Shown: piece by piece, positions 23,241 through 35,589 of the stretch | Numbering within the stretch: position 1 is the stretch's first letter | Layout: every line of letters starts with the position of its first letter | Assembly: GCF_032884065.1 (NCBI RefSeq) | Contig: NC_088879.1 | Span: 24,352,038 to 24,416,037 of the forward strand | Direction: 5' to 3' | Origin: Artemia franciscana | Taxonomy: Eukaryota > Arthropoda > Branchiopoda > Anostraca > Artemiidae | DNA: 64,000 nt | Made by a program: the position numbers and the translations under genes | The notes under the pieces: model-generated | What the model saw: only the letters and a program-made list of their open reading frames with translations | The model's database searches: none | What the model was told of the DNA's origin: nothing

Positions 23241-23827
23241 AAATATAAATATAAATATAATATAAATTAGCAATCAACAAAGCACCGAGACACAAATGAC
23301 GACCGGGACACAGGGAGTATAAATGACGACCAGGACATAAGTAAAAAAAAAAACTAAAAAAACTAAAAAAATGGTAAAAACTACAAAAAAACTAAAAACT
23401 AATAAAAAAAACTAAAAAATCTAAAAATCTAAATAAACTAAAAAAGAAAAAAAAGAAAAAAGGAAAAAAATAAAGGAGAAAAACAAAACTAAAAAACGAA
23501 TGTATATACAGACCGGGACACCGGGATACAAATGACGACCGGGACACAGGGAATATAAATGACGACCGGGACACAGGGACACAACTACAATGGGGACGCC
23601 GGGGGGCACAGGGGGATATAAATGACGACCGGGACACCGGGACACAAGGAATATAAATGACGCCCGGGACACTCAAAGAGAAATCACAGACTGGAACACC
23701 GGGACACAAATGACGACCGGGACACAGGGAATATAAATGACGACCGGGACACAGGGACATAACTACAAAGGGGACGCCGGGGTGCACAGGGGGATATATA
23801 AATGACGATGGCGACTCAGGGAATGGT

Positions 23828-24022
23828 CGATTAGCAATCACCATCAACAAAACTCAAGGGCAATCATTAGAATCATGAGGTATAGATCTGAATACGGATT
23901 GTTTTCCCATGGACCATTATATGTTGCATGTTCAAGAGTCGGTAAACCTGACAATCTATTTACATGCACAGACAATGGGACAGCAAAGAATGTTGTATAT
24001 TCGCAAGTTTTACGTAGTTAAA
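23828..24022 (+). pseudogene. Helitron helicase C-terminal remnant, copy 3
   Basis: Same TGA and same one-base T-run deletion as copy 2. Reads RLAITINKTQGQSLES, stop, GIDLNTDCF, frameshift, [34 protein letters not shown]. This copy keeps the end of the protein (QVLRS) before the (AT)n tract. Confidence 0.88.
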
Positions 24023-24026
24023 AACA

Positions 24027-24127
<101 letters not shown>

Positions 24128-24290
24128 ATCTATATTCACAGGTGGGACATAGGGACACAACTACAATGGCGCGTAACTAATATGGCGCGTAACGACTTAC
24201 GCGCGCGGGGGGGCTTGGGGGGGGGGGGGGCGCGAAGCGCCCCCACCAACTAGGTGTTGGGTTGGCGCGAAGCGCCACCCCAACAGCTAG

Positions 24291-24740
<450 letters not shown>

Positions 24741-24812
24741 ATATCTATATGCCGTTTTTAGTGCCATCTGGCGCTTATCTATGGTGGATTTTATAAGAAT
24801 TAAATAAAAAAA

Positions 24813-25081
24813 CTAATTTATTAAGCTGAAAGTAAGGAGCGACATTAAAACTTAAAACGAACAGAAATTAATCCGTATATAAAATGGGTTGTCTCCTCCG
24901 CAATCCCTCGCTCTTTACGCTAAAGCTTTTAATTGTTTTAAAAAGAAGAATTGTGGCAAAGAGTCAAACTTTAGCGTAAAGAGCGAGGGATTGCGGAGGA
25001 GACAACCCATTTTATATACGGAGTAATTTCTGTTCGTTTTAAGTTTTAATGTCGCTCCTTACTTTCAGCTAAAAAAATTAG
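24813..25081. repeat. Family E foldback, 113-bp arms
   Basis: Left arm 24813-24925, right arm 24969-25081, spacer 43 bases. Arms differ at only about four positions. The core AAAATGGGTTGTCTCCTCCG on the left is matched exactly by CGGAGGAGACAACCCATTTT on the right, although no other copy has this core. Confidence 0.93.
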
Positions 25082-25545
25082 TTTTTTTTTATTTAATTTC
25101 TGAACGTTTTTGAATTAATGCATGTTTGGTTTTGGCTCTCCCCACATAAATTATTAAAATAAAATTTGTATATTAATTCTTTTTTTGGATAAATGGTTTT
25201 CTCTTAGTTTTGATCAGACGATTTTGAGAAATAAGGGGTGGAGAAGGAGGCCTAGTTGCCCTCCAATTTTTCGGTTACTTAAAAAGGCAACTAGAAATTT
25301 TAATTTTTAACGAACGTTTTTATTAGTAAAAAATATACGTAACTTATAAATTAGCAACTTACGTAACAAACTTTCATAATCTTATATTTTTATTATGTAT
25401 ACAAGGAAATCTCGTTATCCTCGCTATCTATTAGGTTTGTATCCTCGTTAATACCTCGCTCTTTACACTAAATCTTAAGTTTTGTCCCAATTCTTTAAAA
25501 ATGACCCCTGAATCAGAAAGGCCGTAGAATAAATAGTTGAAATTA

Positions 25546-25623
25546 CTAAAAATACTTTAGCATAAAGAGCGAGGTATTTATCTCCTTCTAAATACCTCGC
25601 TCTTTATGCTAAAGTATTTTTAG
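25546..25623. repeat. Perfect 35-bp hairpin, 8-base loop
   Basis: Left arm 25546-25580 and right arm 25589-25623 are exact reverse complements; the loop is TCTCCTTC. In sister copies (39430, 40010) only the left arm is present and is followed by different sequence. Both arms carry the private variant TTAGCATAAAG, where sisters have TTAGCG. Confidence 0.97.
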
Positions 25624-26744
25624 AACCCCTCATGTGCGTAATAGTCTCTGTTCGTTTTAAGTTTCAATGCTACTCCTACCTTTCATTTGAAAAAACGTTT
25701 TCATGTTTATTTTTCATTGTTTTCTTTTAGTAATGCTAGAAAATCATGCGCCCTTTTCCTTGAATTTTTCTTCCCCCATGACAGATTCCTCCAAGGAAAG
25801 ATCCTCCAACATAGCCCCCTCCCCTCAGCCCCACCTGCCAAACAAAATAAAACCCCCCTGAAAACGTCTGTACACTTCCCAATAACAATTACTATATGTA
25901 AACACTGGTCAAAGTTTGTAACTTGCAGCCCCTCCCCCAGGGATTGTAGGGGAGTAAATCATCCCCAAATACATAGTTATTATGGTTTTCGACTATGCTG
26001 AACAAAATGGCTATCTCAAAATTTTGATCCGTTGACTTTGGGAAAAAATGAGCGTGGGAGGGGGCCTAGATGCCCTCCAATTTTTTGGTCACTTAAAAAG
26101 GGCACTAGAAATTTTCATTTCCGTTAGAATGAGCCCTCTTGTGACATTCTAGGACCACTTGGTCGATACGATCACCCCTGGGAAAAATAAATAAATAAAC
26201 ACGCACCCGTGATTTGTCTTCTGGCAAAAAATACAAAATTCCACATTTTTGTAGATAGGAGCTTGAAACTTCTACAGTAGGGTTCTCTGATACGCTGAAT
26301 CTGATGGTGTGATTTTCGTTAACAGTCTATGACTTTTAGGGGGTGTTTCCCCCTATTTTCTTAAATAAGGCAAATTTTCTCAGGCTCGTAACTTTTGATG
26401 GGTAAGACTAAACTTAATGAAACTTATATATTTAAAATCAGCATTAAAATTCAATTCTTTTGATGTAGCTATTGATATCAAAATTCAATTTTTTAGACTT
26501 TTGGCTACTATTGAGCCGGGTCGCTCCTTACTACAGTTCGTTTCCACGAACTGTTTGATGTTGAATCATATGGTTCTATGAGATTTGAAGCCCTACGATT
26601 TAGTTTTCTAATATGCTGAATTTAATGGTGTAGTTTACATCAAGATTAATGGACTTTTTTTGGGGTATTTCTCCCTTTTTCAAAAGTCGGGCGTATCTTC
26701 TCAGGGCCATAACATTTGATGGGTGGCATTGAACTTAATGATAT

Positions 26745-28435
26745 TGTCAAACAGTTCGTGGTAACGAACTGTAGTAAGGAGCGACCCGGCTCAATAGTAA
26801 CCGAAACTCTAAAAAATGGAATTTTAATGCCAATAGCTACATCAAAAGAATCGAATTTTAATACTAATTTTAAATATATAAGTTTCTTCAAGTTTAGTCT
26901 TACCCATCAAAAGTTATGAGCCTGAGAAAATGTGCCTTATTTTAGAAAATAGGGGTAAACACCCCCTAAAAGTTATAGAACCGTAACAAAAATCACACCA
27001 ATAGATTCAGAGTATCAGAAAACCCTATTGTTGAAGTTTCAAGCTTCTATCTGTAAAAATCTGGAAATTTGTATTTTTTGCCAGAAGGCAGATCACGGAT
27101 GCATGTTTATTTGTTTTTTTGTTTGTTTTTTGTTTTGTTTTTTTCCCCAGGGGTGGTCGTATTGACCCAGTGGTCCTAGAACCTTGCGAGAGGGCTCATT
27201 CTAACAGAAATTAAAAGTTCTATTGCCCTTTTTAAGTGACCAAAAAAATTGGAGGGCACCTAGGCCTCCTCCCAAGCTAATTATTTTCCCAAAGTCAACG
27301 GATCAAAATTCTGAGATAGCCATTTTATTCAGCGTCATCGAAAAACCTTATAACTATGTCTTTGGGGATGACTTACTCCCCCACAATCTCCGTGGGAGGA
27401 GCTACAAGTTACAAACTTTGACCAGTGCTTACATATACTAATGGTTACTGGGAAGTCTACAAACGTTTTCAGGGGGATTTTTTGGTTGGGGAGGGGTGAG
27501 GAAGAGGGGGATATGTTGGGGGAACTTTCCATCGAGGAATTTGTCATAGCGGAATAGAATTTCCATGAAGGGAGCGCAGGATTTTCTAGCATTATTAAAA
27601 AAAAAATGAAAAAATAGATATGAAAAAGTTTTTTCAACTGGAAGTAACGAGCACCATTAAAACTTAAAACGAACAGAAATTATTACGCATATGAGTGGCT
27701 CACCTCCTCCTAATGCCTCGCTCTTTACGCTAAAGTATTTTTAGTAATTTCAACTATTTATTCTACGGCTTTTGTGATTCAGAGGTCATTGTTAATGAAT
27801 TGGGACAAAATTTAAGCTTTAAAGAGCGAGCACCCCCTCATATATGTAATAAAAATGAGAATACGGAAGTTCGTTACGTAAGTTAATTTATAAGTTACGT
27901 ATATCTTTTACTAATAAAAACATTCGTAAAAAATTAAAAGTTCTAGTTGCCTTTTTAAATAACCAAAAAATCGGAGGGAAACTAGGCTTCCTCACCCGCT
28001 CCTTTTTTTCTCAAAATAATTCGATCAAAACTATGTGAAAGCCATTTAGCCAAAAAAAAAAATATGCAAATTTCGTTTTAATTATTCCTCTGCGGAGAGC
28101 CAAAATCAAAACATGCATTCATTCAAAAACGTTCAGAAATTAAATAAAAAAAAACAAGTTTTTTAACTGAAAGTAAGGAGCGACATTAAAACTTAAAACG
28201 AACAGAAATTACTTCGTATGCGAAAGGGGCTGCTTCCTCATCAACGCCCGCTCTTTATGCTAAAGTTTTTTACTGTTTTAAAAAGTAGAGCTGATAGAAA
28301 GAATCAAACTTTAGCGTAAAGAGCGGGACGTTGATGAGGAAGCAGCCCCTTTCATATACCGAATAATTTCTGTTCGTTTCAAGTTTTAATGTCGCTCCTT
28401 ACTTCAAGTTAAAAAAATTTGTTTTTATATTTAAT
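26745..28435 (+). mobile_element. Family E element (plus), near full length
   Basis: About 1.69 kb, opposite in orientation to the copy at 24799-26559, so the two short-palindrome ends face each other across 185 bases. Starts TCAAACAGTTCGTGGTAACG (26747), then AAGGAGCGACCCGGCTCAAT, and ends in the foldback at 28152-28432. The spacer 26560-26745 is itself a diverged minus-strand E fragment (GTAACATTTGATGGGTGG-like). Confidence 0.82.
28152..28432. repeat. Family E foldback with GGGGCTGCTTCCTCATCAAC core
   Basis: The left core GGGGCTGCTTCCTCATCAAC is answered by GTTGATGAGGAAGCAGCCCC on the right, exactly complementary. This arm pair is less perfect in the CGTATGCG/CATATACCG segment. Confidence 0.9.
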
Positions 28436-29560
28436 TTTACTTGGAATTCACGTAAAAAGCCTATTCTTGTAGACAAGTAAATTTAACTCATTTCAAAGTA
28501 AATTTTTGTTTGCTTATGTCTATATTAACTTTTTAAACTCAAAAGGACAATAAGCATCCGCCTTTCCCTTGCATAATTCCAATATTTGAATTGAATTTTA
28601 TACTGAACGTAGTCAATGATCATTGAAATTACTTTCAATGATCCCGTAGTCAAATTTAATTCTAAATTGAAGAAATTTCAAAATACTCTTGAAGTCCAAA
28701 AAAAGCTGATTAATATAACCTGTTTATGTTAAAATAACACTTTTTTTTTTACTGAAAAGTACATAAATATTAACAATTCCAATAATTGTCGGAATTCAAA
28801 GAGCAAGTCACAATTTCAACATAAAAATCGGATTTTTTTACTTGTTTAAAGTCTAGCAAAATATTTTGTTGGAAATCAGTTATTTTTACAGTGAAAAATG
28901 AATATAAACAAATTTCTGATGCATTTTTCGATCTTTTTTTATAAGCCCCCAAGCCCGAAAAAAATCCTGAATATGGCCCTGCATAGCTCTATTTTTCACG
29001 CAATTTGCTTCTCTCCCGCCCCTCGAAAAAAAATTTCCCATCCGATATAAATTCCTGCAATCATGCTTGTCTCTGTGTCATCTAGTTTTCGATTAATTTA
29101 ACTGGGAGTGGCACCTTGTCTAGCAAAACTGCCATTTACAATTTTCTATCAAATGAAATAAATTTCAAATAACCTTGAAAATACAGTTAATTAGCGTTGC
29201 ATTAATGGCATTGAGAAGACTGCTCCTGACATGCTGCCAGTGACGTGTGTCCCCGACAAAAAGAAGTTCCGGGGGTCAATAAAAGTTTGACTGATAAAAG
29301 AAAGAGTATCAAGGCGATAATGCTTCTTTTTTGTAAACATCCTCATAGAATAAATTAAAAACTTGACACTGGGATTATTGGTTTACCAGGAGGGGTCTGA
29401 TGACAAAATGTCAAATTGACAAGTTGATAGAGGAATGATGAAAATTGGTACTATCGTGAGGTAATGGAAAAAGCCTTGCAAAATTACTTTTTAGAAGTGC
29501 GGATATTTTTTACACCAAATGATTTTGATTACGTGATTAGTTTTAATAGCGTGATCAATG
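28436..29560. other. No recognised element; one small hairpin
   Basis: AT-rich sequence. A 10-bp hairpin ATCATTGAAA-TTAC-TTTCAATGAT lies at about 28618-28641. No coding signal. Confidence 0.5.
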
Positions 29561-29672
29561 GTTTAGCATCAGAACTCTTTTGTTGAAGAGGACCATGGAG
29601 ATTTAATAGTTATTGTGTGTTGCTATTGTAATATGTTCCCTTTGTAAATAAAATTATTATTATTATTTCAGG
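29560..29672 (+). mobile_element. Probable LINE 3' tail with (ATT)n
   Basis: TTTGTAAATAAAATTATTATTATTATTT (split here as AATAAA plus ATT repeats) ends a stretch that looks like a non-LTR 3' UTR. A polyadenylation-like AATAAA followed by a trinucleotide tail is typical of some LINE families. No coding part remains. Confidence 0.45.
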
Positions 29673-29839
29673 AGCACTTCAAAGTAATTCAAAGAATAAA
29701 AATAATTTGCATCTTTCCTGTTATACCTATGCCACTACTTACTCGTTGCTTCAATTTACGGGTACTAAGTTGAAACAAAAGAGTTCCGTATGGCAAGACG
29801 AAAGGGAAACATACATTCTGGTCTATATATATGCGAATT

Positions 29840-29940
29840 ATGTGCAACTGAAATTAAGGAGCAACATTGAAACTTAATGAGCAGAAATTATTCCACATGT
29901 AAGGAGGGGATGCTCCTTCCTCAACCCTCACTAGTAAAAA
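29840..29940 (+). repeat. Isolated half of a family E foldback
   Basis: CAACTGAAATTAAGGAGCAACATTGAAACTTA-type module (quoted in part: AAGGAGCAACATTGAAAC) followed by TGCTCCTTCCTCAACCCTC, with no complementary arm downstream. Confidence 0.6.
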
Positions 29941-30232
29941 AAAAAAGCTGTAATAAAAAATCGCTGTCAGTTAGTAAAGCACAAATGATTTCGGACCTTT
30001 GGAAGGTTTAGAGGACGTAGCCCTCCTCTTATCTGTGGCAATTTTTTTTGTGTTTCTGTCTTTTTTGTGTTTCATTTATTCACTCATTGTAATTTTGCGT
30101 TTTTTTGTGTTTGTCTTCTCTAAAATCTCATGTTTTTTGTGTTTGTCTTTTTTGTTTCATTTATTCACTCATTGTAATTTCTGTTCCTGTTGAGCATGAA
30201 TTACTTGAGTTACTTTATTCTTCCTTTAGCTT

Positions 30233-31020
30233 TTGATCAAACAGTCCTTGGTAACAAACTATAAGGAGCGAAGTGGTTCAATAGTGACTGAAACTCTAAA
30301 GAACGGAATTCTGACATCAATATAATTGGTTTATTATGCTGATTTCAAATATATAAGTTTCATTAAGTTTACAGTTACGCATCAAAGGCTACGAGCCTGA
30401 GAAAATTGGTTGGATTTAAAAAAAGGGAGACACATACCCTAAAAGCCAAAGGATCTTAATGAAAATAACACCGTCAGGATCAGCGTATCAGAGAACTTTA
30501 CTGTACAGGTCCATGCTCCTATTTGCCGAAATGTGGAATTTTGGGAAAAAATGAGCGTGGGAGGGGGCCTAGATACCCTCCGATTTTTTGGGTCGCTTAA
30601 AAAGGGCACTAGAACTTTTAATTTCCGTTAGAATGAGCCCCCTCGCAACATTCTAGTACCACTCAGTCGATACAATCACCCATGGGGAAAAAACAACAAA
30701 ACAAAAAACACGCTTCCGTGATCTGTCTTCAGGCAAAAAATGCGAAATTCCACATTTTTATAGATAGGAGCTTGAAACTTCTACAATAATGTTCTCTGAT
30801 ACGCTGAATCTGATGGTGTGATTTACGTTAAGATTGTATTACGTTTAGGGGGTGTTTTCCCCTATTTTCTAAAATGAGCCAAATTTTCTCAGGCTCGTAG
30901 CATTAAAATGAGATTCTTTTGATATAACCATTGGTATCAAAATTCCATTTTTTAGAGTTTCGGTTACTATTGAGCCGCGTCGCTCCTTACTACAGTTCGG
31001 TACTATGAACTGTTTGATTA
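30233..31020. mobile_element. Two partial family E copies joined tail to tail
   Basis: 30233-30535 is plus-oriented (GATCAAACAGTCCTTGGTAA, then AAGGAGCGAAGTGGTTCAAT). From 30540 the sequence is minus-oriented (GAGCGTGGGAGGGGGCCTAG ... TTGAGCCGCGTCGCTCC), ending ACTGTTTGATT at 31019. Both short-palindrome ends therefore lie outside, giving an 790-bp unit with inverted termini. Confidence 0.7.
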
Positions 31021-32740
31021 GAATGTCGTTTAGAAAAAGTTAAACTCTGGGCATTGAACCTTCTAGGAAATCTAAAAAAACCTATTAGGCCAAAACCCAG
31101 TGAAGTGTATAAAGAGGGTTTACTTCAAATTGACGGGGGGGAGGGATAAAATCTGGGCTAATCGAAAATTTTTTAAGTCCAGCAGCTCCACAGTCTAGGA
31201 GGTAATGCGTCTCATATGACTCGCGAGTGGAGATCCAAAAATTAATAGTCATGGCTGTTAAGAACATATGGAAATATGTGGGAAGGACGGACCACTTTCA
31301 TTTAGACTAAAAATTCTGCTAAGAAAACTTCCAATCAAGCTATTAAAAACATATAAATCAACATTAAAATTATTTATCTTTTAAAATAGCGTCACAAATT
31401 TATAACGTTATCTTAAGATAGCGTATTTAGCTGTACCCCTATTAAGACGTCAAATTAATAACCTGATGGGCTGTTTCGAGAAGAAGTTACAGCTTATTAC
31501 TGTTTTGAAGTATGAGCTAAAGGATTGCGAATTTTTATTTCGTATAATGAAAAAACTCTTAGCGTAAACAACGAGACATTCAATTGTCGTAATTTCCCAT
31601 TATATTAGAATGTGATTGAGAAAAATAATACTCTGGCCTATGACAAATTTAAAAAAAAATTGAAAGAATCTCTCAGTTCAAAAAATGGAAGGGGGCAAAA
31701 AGCTGGGGGAGAGGTATTTGTTGCTCTCAGAGGTAAAACATGGATGACAATAGTTTCCCTCTAAAATGTTTCTTAGCAATTGATTCATTCGGGAACATAA
31801 GTTTGCTGGTTTCCTATCAAGCGCATATCATGAGGAAAAAGATGTAGCAGATTTGTCGATTTTTGATTCACTAAAATTCGTTCTGTATTATAAATTGCTT
31901 TCGATTTATTTTACCCAAGTGCGTGTCAAGACCAGTTTCATACAACTCAAAAAAATTCATACAATTTTCATGACATGAATATTGAGTATTATAATAACTG
32001 ATCATTCTTCTTATTCAGTGAAGGTCGAACAAATGCTAATCATGTCCTGACACGAATATGTAGGTCATTCATCCAAATTTAGTGCTAATGCAGTTATGCT
32101 AATGTTGTATATATACAGGAGGAATCGGAGCCCTACTGAGGAAGAATAGAGTAGTGGCTGTGGGCCTTCTGGGAACTGTTGAGGGAATACTACTCTCTCA
32201 CTTTTTCTAATAGGAACTTTTATCGACACAGTATTCTATAATAGCCAATTACAAATCTGTTTGCTTAATAAGGTCCAATAACTATGCTTCTTGTGATGGC
32301 ACAAATCTCCATAGTTTCTGGGGAAAGGACTGAAAGTTACACAATTATGATCTTACAAGATCAAATAGATTAAATTCGATCATCAGCCACCGTAGTTCAG
32401 TTACTAGCACGTTAAATTTTGAATCAGAATTGCAAGGGTTCAGTTTCTTAATCAGGCATTTTTTTTAATTATGGTTTTTGCCTTGTATTTGATTATTTTT
32501 TCAGCTAATTCGCTATTTTGTTAATTTATTTTTTGAATTGTGAAATGTTCCACACTCTTTTCTGGGACAAATTACGCCCCGGAACCCAAAACCCTTGCCA
32601 CTTATGGGCTGGAGAAGTGTAGGCATATGTTCTGGAACCAATTGAAGTTGTATCTTCAAAGAAGGACTAATAATTGTTATATTTATTTATCCATATTATT
32701 TTCTCTTTTACTATTGAATAGACAGAATAAAATTATTTGT
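31021..32740. other. No recognised feature
   Basis: About 1.7 kb of AT-rich sequence without tandem structure or recognised protein. If a host gene were hidden in this window, this and 55.3-57.0 kb are the least repetitive places to look. Confidence 0.4.
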
Positions 32741-33990
32741 AGTATATATAGAAAAATGATAATGCTAAGAACCTATTTGCCTTTTCTTTTCCGTGATATT
32801 TTTCTATCAAAATTTTGCTTAGGTTTTGAAAACCTTAGAAATCTTCTTTTGAAAAAAAGTTACTCTTTCGTAACAGTCTAGGCAGCTCACCTTCGAAAAT
32901 CGTGTACATCATTTTGTGTAGCATTGGTTTCTCGGCATTATTTAAAAAAACAGTCTGAAATCTAGATTTTTTTTTAAACTAAAAGTAAAGAGCGAAATTA
33001 AAACTTTAAGGGAACATAAATTATTCTGTATATGAGGGGGCTGCTGCCCCCTCCTAAAAAAATAAAAAATAGTCATTGCAGTGTTGTTTCTGCATTTTTG
33101 AGGGAAATAAAGAGCGAAGTTGAAACTTAAAACGAACAAAAATTATTACTTCACTGTCAATCTAACATATATCGATAAAATTAGTACAAATAAACCAAAT
33201 AATTAATTTTTCCTACGTGTGTAAGATTATATTAAACAAAGGATTGTTTATTGAAAACACAAGATAACACAGTAATTTTGGTACAGTAAAAGCAAACCAA
33301 TTAAGGACACCTTTTACAGTATAAAAATAGAGAATTTTAGGATTGTTCTGTAATTTTTCTTTTCCTTTAATTTGGTAACAATTCTGCACAATGAATCGGT
33401 CCAGTTAATGGTTAGCTTTAATATGTTTATCATAACTTGTTATTTTCTGCTGCATGGAGATAAATTACCACACTTAAAGAGTCCATATTATGGCTTATTT
33501 GATCTTCATTTTGAGTAATACTAAAGCCTATTTTATATAATTTAAAATTGTTTATTACACTTATTACACTATTACAGTTGGTGAGACCAAAATGTTACCT
33601 GGTAAATCAATCCAATATTTCTGTATGCTGTTCAGTTACTTTATGGTTATTAAAAAAATATTTATTTTTTTGCTTATGTTTTTAAGATAATTTTAATTGT
33701 ATACTGAGAGTTACTGATGGTGTAAGACTATGAAAAGCTTTATATATTAGTTTGTTGTTGTCAGGCTGCATACTCACTTTTAATTAATAAATCAACATCC
33801 TTGTTTTTTTTTGGTTTTTGTGTTTTCAGTAAAGCGCTTGTTTTCTATAATCCTACAGACATAGGGAAATATGATTATTTAGTTGATTTGTACTAGTTTT
33901 ATTGATATAAGTTAGAAAGACTGAAAAGCAATAATTTTTGTTCGTTTTAAGTTTCAATATCGCTCTTAACTTCCCTCAGAAATCTTTGTT
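32740..33990. mobile_element. TIR (foldback) element of about 0.9 kb with flanking relative
   Basis: Left arm about 33100-33290 and right arm about 33790-33990 are inverted copies with mismatches. Left CGAACAAAAATTATTACTTC pairs with right GCAATAATTTTTGTTCG. Left AGTACAAATAAACCAAATAA pairs with right TTATTTAGTTGATTTGTACT. The segment 32790-33010, left of it, is related to 19670-19830 in inverse orientation and ends in a family E-like module (AAAGTAAAGAGCGAAATTAA). The middle (33290-33790) has no coding potential. Confidence 0.6.
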
Positions 33991-34281
33991 TTTTTTTAAA
34001 TTAATCTCTGCTCAAGAATCTCTTCTCAAGCCTTGTTTTAACTTGTGTCTCATATTCATTATCGTATTACTCCTAATTCTGAAAGATATACTGATATTAG
34101 ATCCCTAGATAATAGTTTGAGATCCGTGTGATTCTAAAGAGCCGGTGTATTTTTGACGGTATCCGACAAAGTAAGGAAATTTGTCAAGATTCGGCCATGG
34201 TGTTACATTATAATATCCCTTGAGTTTTAAACTACCGTGAGAAACGGAGAACCGCTACCTGACCTGTTCTATCTTGTTTGG

Positions 34282-34757
34282 AATAATATGAAAAAAACTT
34301 CGTTTTCTTAAAGAGTTAAAGAGGCTGCGTCCCAAAGTCGAACCTTAAAACGTACAGGAATTAGAAGAGGCAGTTGGGGGGCTGCCGCCCCCCAAACCCC
34401 CAGCTTTTAAAGACTCTTTTGTACAGGTTTTTTTTTTGGGGGGGGGGGACTTCATTGTTACTAATTACTAGTTTCGGCGCAATGATTCTCCTGTCCTCTT
34501 GTGTTTAACATTTTTCGAAGTTATTCCATTATTCATTCATTTCAATTTTTTGTTAATTAAAAGAGGGCCTTTCCGAAGCCAAGTGCTGGGGGTTAGCAAA
34601 AAAACAAAAAACCTGTACAAAAGAGTCTTTAAAAGCTGGGGGTTTGGGGGGCGGCAGCCCCCCAACTGCCTCTTCTAATTCCTGTACGTTTTAAGGTTCG
34701 ACTTTGGGACGCAGCCTCTTTAACTCTTTAAGAAAACGAAGTTTTTTTCATATTATT
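34282..34757. mobile_element. Foldback with apparently perfect 147-bp arms
   Basis: Left arm 34282-34428 and right arm 34611-34757, spacer 182 bases. I compared the arms base by base and found no mismatch. The arms contain a smaller palindrome, GGGGGGCTGCCGCCCCCC-like, and the phrase TTAAAACGTACAGGAATTAG. The spacer includes a T/G homopolymer run (34424-34450). A related partial unit lies at 35160-35190 (CTTTTAAAGACTCTTTTGTA). Confidence 0.9.
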
Positions 34758-35430
34758 TCTGTACGTTTTTCTACAATCCATGGTGGATGTAATTTAATAA
34801 TTCCTGTACTCCTCGTACAGGAATTAGGAGAGGAACTTGGGTGGCTGCCGCCCCCCCCCCGCTTTTAAATCATTGTATAAAATAGAAAAAAAATAGATAG
34901 AATGACCGAAATGTTTCTTTTGCTCATAAGAAGCTAATATTCTGTTATCTCTCAAATGATAAGCTGTCCAGGTGTTATCAAAAATTTTTCTGGAATGGAG
35001 CTGGATTTTTATGATGCTTGCAGTCATTCTCGCCGTGCCGAGCTGATTATTTTGATGTACTTGAATGTTGATATTCGTAACTTTTAAGAATTTCAAAAAT
35101 TAACATGGGACTATTAGACTATTAGGACTATAAGAAGACTATTAGGAGAGGCAAACCCCCCGCTTTTAAAGACTCTTTTGTACAGGTTTAATTTTTTTTC
35201 ATATTAATTCTGTACGTTTTTCTACAATCCATGGTGGATGTAATTTAATAGTTCCTGTACTCCTCGTACAGGAATTAGGAGAGGAACCCACCCCCGCTTT
35301 TAAATCATTGTATAAAATAGAAAAAAAAATAGATAGAATGACCGAAATGTTTCTTTTGCTCATAAGAAGCTAATATTCTGTTATCTCTCAAATGATAAGC
35401 TGTCCAGGTGTTATCAAAATTTTTTTGATG
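34758..35430 (+). repeat. Direct duplication with ATTCCTGTAC hairpin, two copies
   Basis: 34740-35005 and 35195-35425 share TCTACAATCCATGGTGGATG, the hairpin ATTCCTGTAC-TCCTC-GTACAGGAAT, AAATAGATAGAATGACCGAA and GATAAGCTGTCCAGGTGTTA. The copies differ by small indels, and the interval between them holds unrelated sequence. Confidence 0.8.
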
Positions 35431-35443
35431 TTGTGAAAAAAAA

Positions 35444-35516
35444 TCGCCCGTAAGGGACTTGAACCCTTGACCAGAGGATTAAAAGTCTCACGTTCTACCA
35501 ACTGAGCTAATAACTT
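35444..35516 (-). tRNA. tRNA-Lys(TTT)-like pseudogene
   Basis: Minus strand: TAGCTCAGTTGGTAGAAC (A-box and D arm), anticodon loop CTTTTAA giving TTT, and a perfect T arm AAGGG-TTCAAGT-CCCTT with B-box. It is followed by the 3' acceptor strand ACGGGCG, an A and then a run of T (pol III terminator). The 5' acceptor strand (AAGTTAT) does not pair with ACGGGCG, and only about three of five anticodon-stem pairs form. I read it as a tRNA-derived pseudogene or SINE head whose 5' end has been replaced. The internal promoter looks usable. Confidence 0.6.
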
Positions 35517-35589
35517 ACATGTGTGTAAATATAACTTCTCAATAGCTTTTAAAAATTTCAAATTAACATGGGCTCTTATGGAGAGAAAT

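Larger units (their letters stand above)
24799..26559 (-). mobile_element. Family E element (minus), near full length
   Basis: About 1.76 kb. The left end is the foldback (24813-25081). The right end is the short palindrome ACAGTTCG-TTTCCA-CGAACTGT followed by TTGAT. Internal landmarks shared with other copies: TTAGCATAAAGAGCGAGG, TGCCCTCCAATTTTTTGG, CACGCACCCGTGATTTG, and TTACTATTGAGCCGGGTCGC in its diverged form. A newly formed perfect 35-bp hairpin lies at 25546-25623. Short open frames across E copies drift in frame between copies, so I see no conserved protein. Confidence 0.8.

Noticed and set aside
27223-27441. Recurrent 70-110 codon frame in family E (also 49262 and 54147) with DQNSEIAILF and EKPYNYVFGDDLL
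   Set aside because: Recurs because the DNA repeats. Starts, ends and frame differ between copies and no domain is recognisable. A codon-level test on many copies would settle it.
32540-32881. 113-codon frame with hydrophobic stretches
   Set aside because: No recognised motif; its second half overlaps repeat DNA shared in inverse orientation with 19670-19830.
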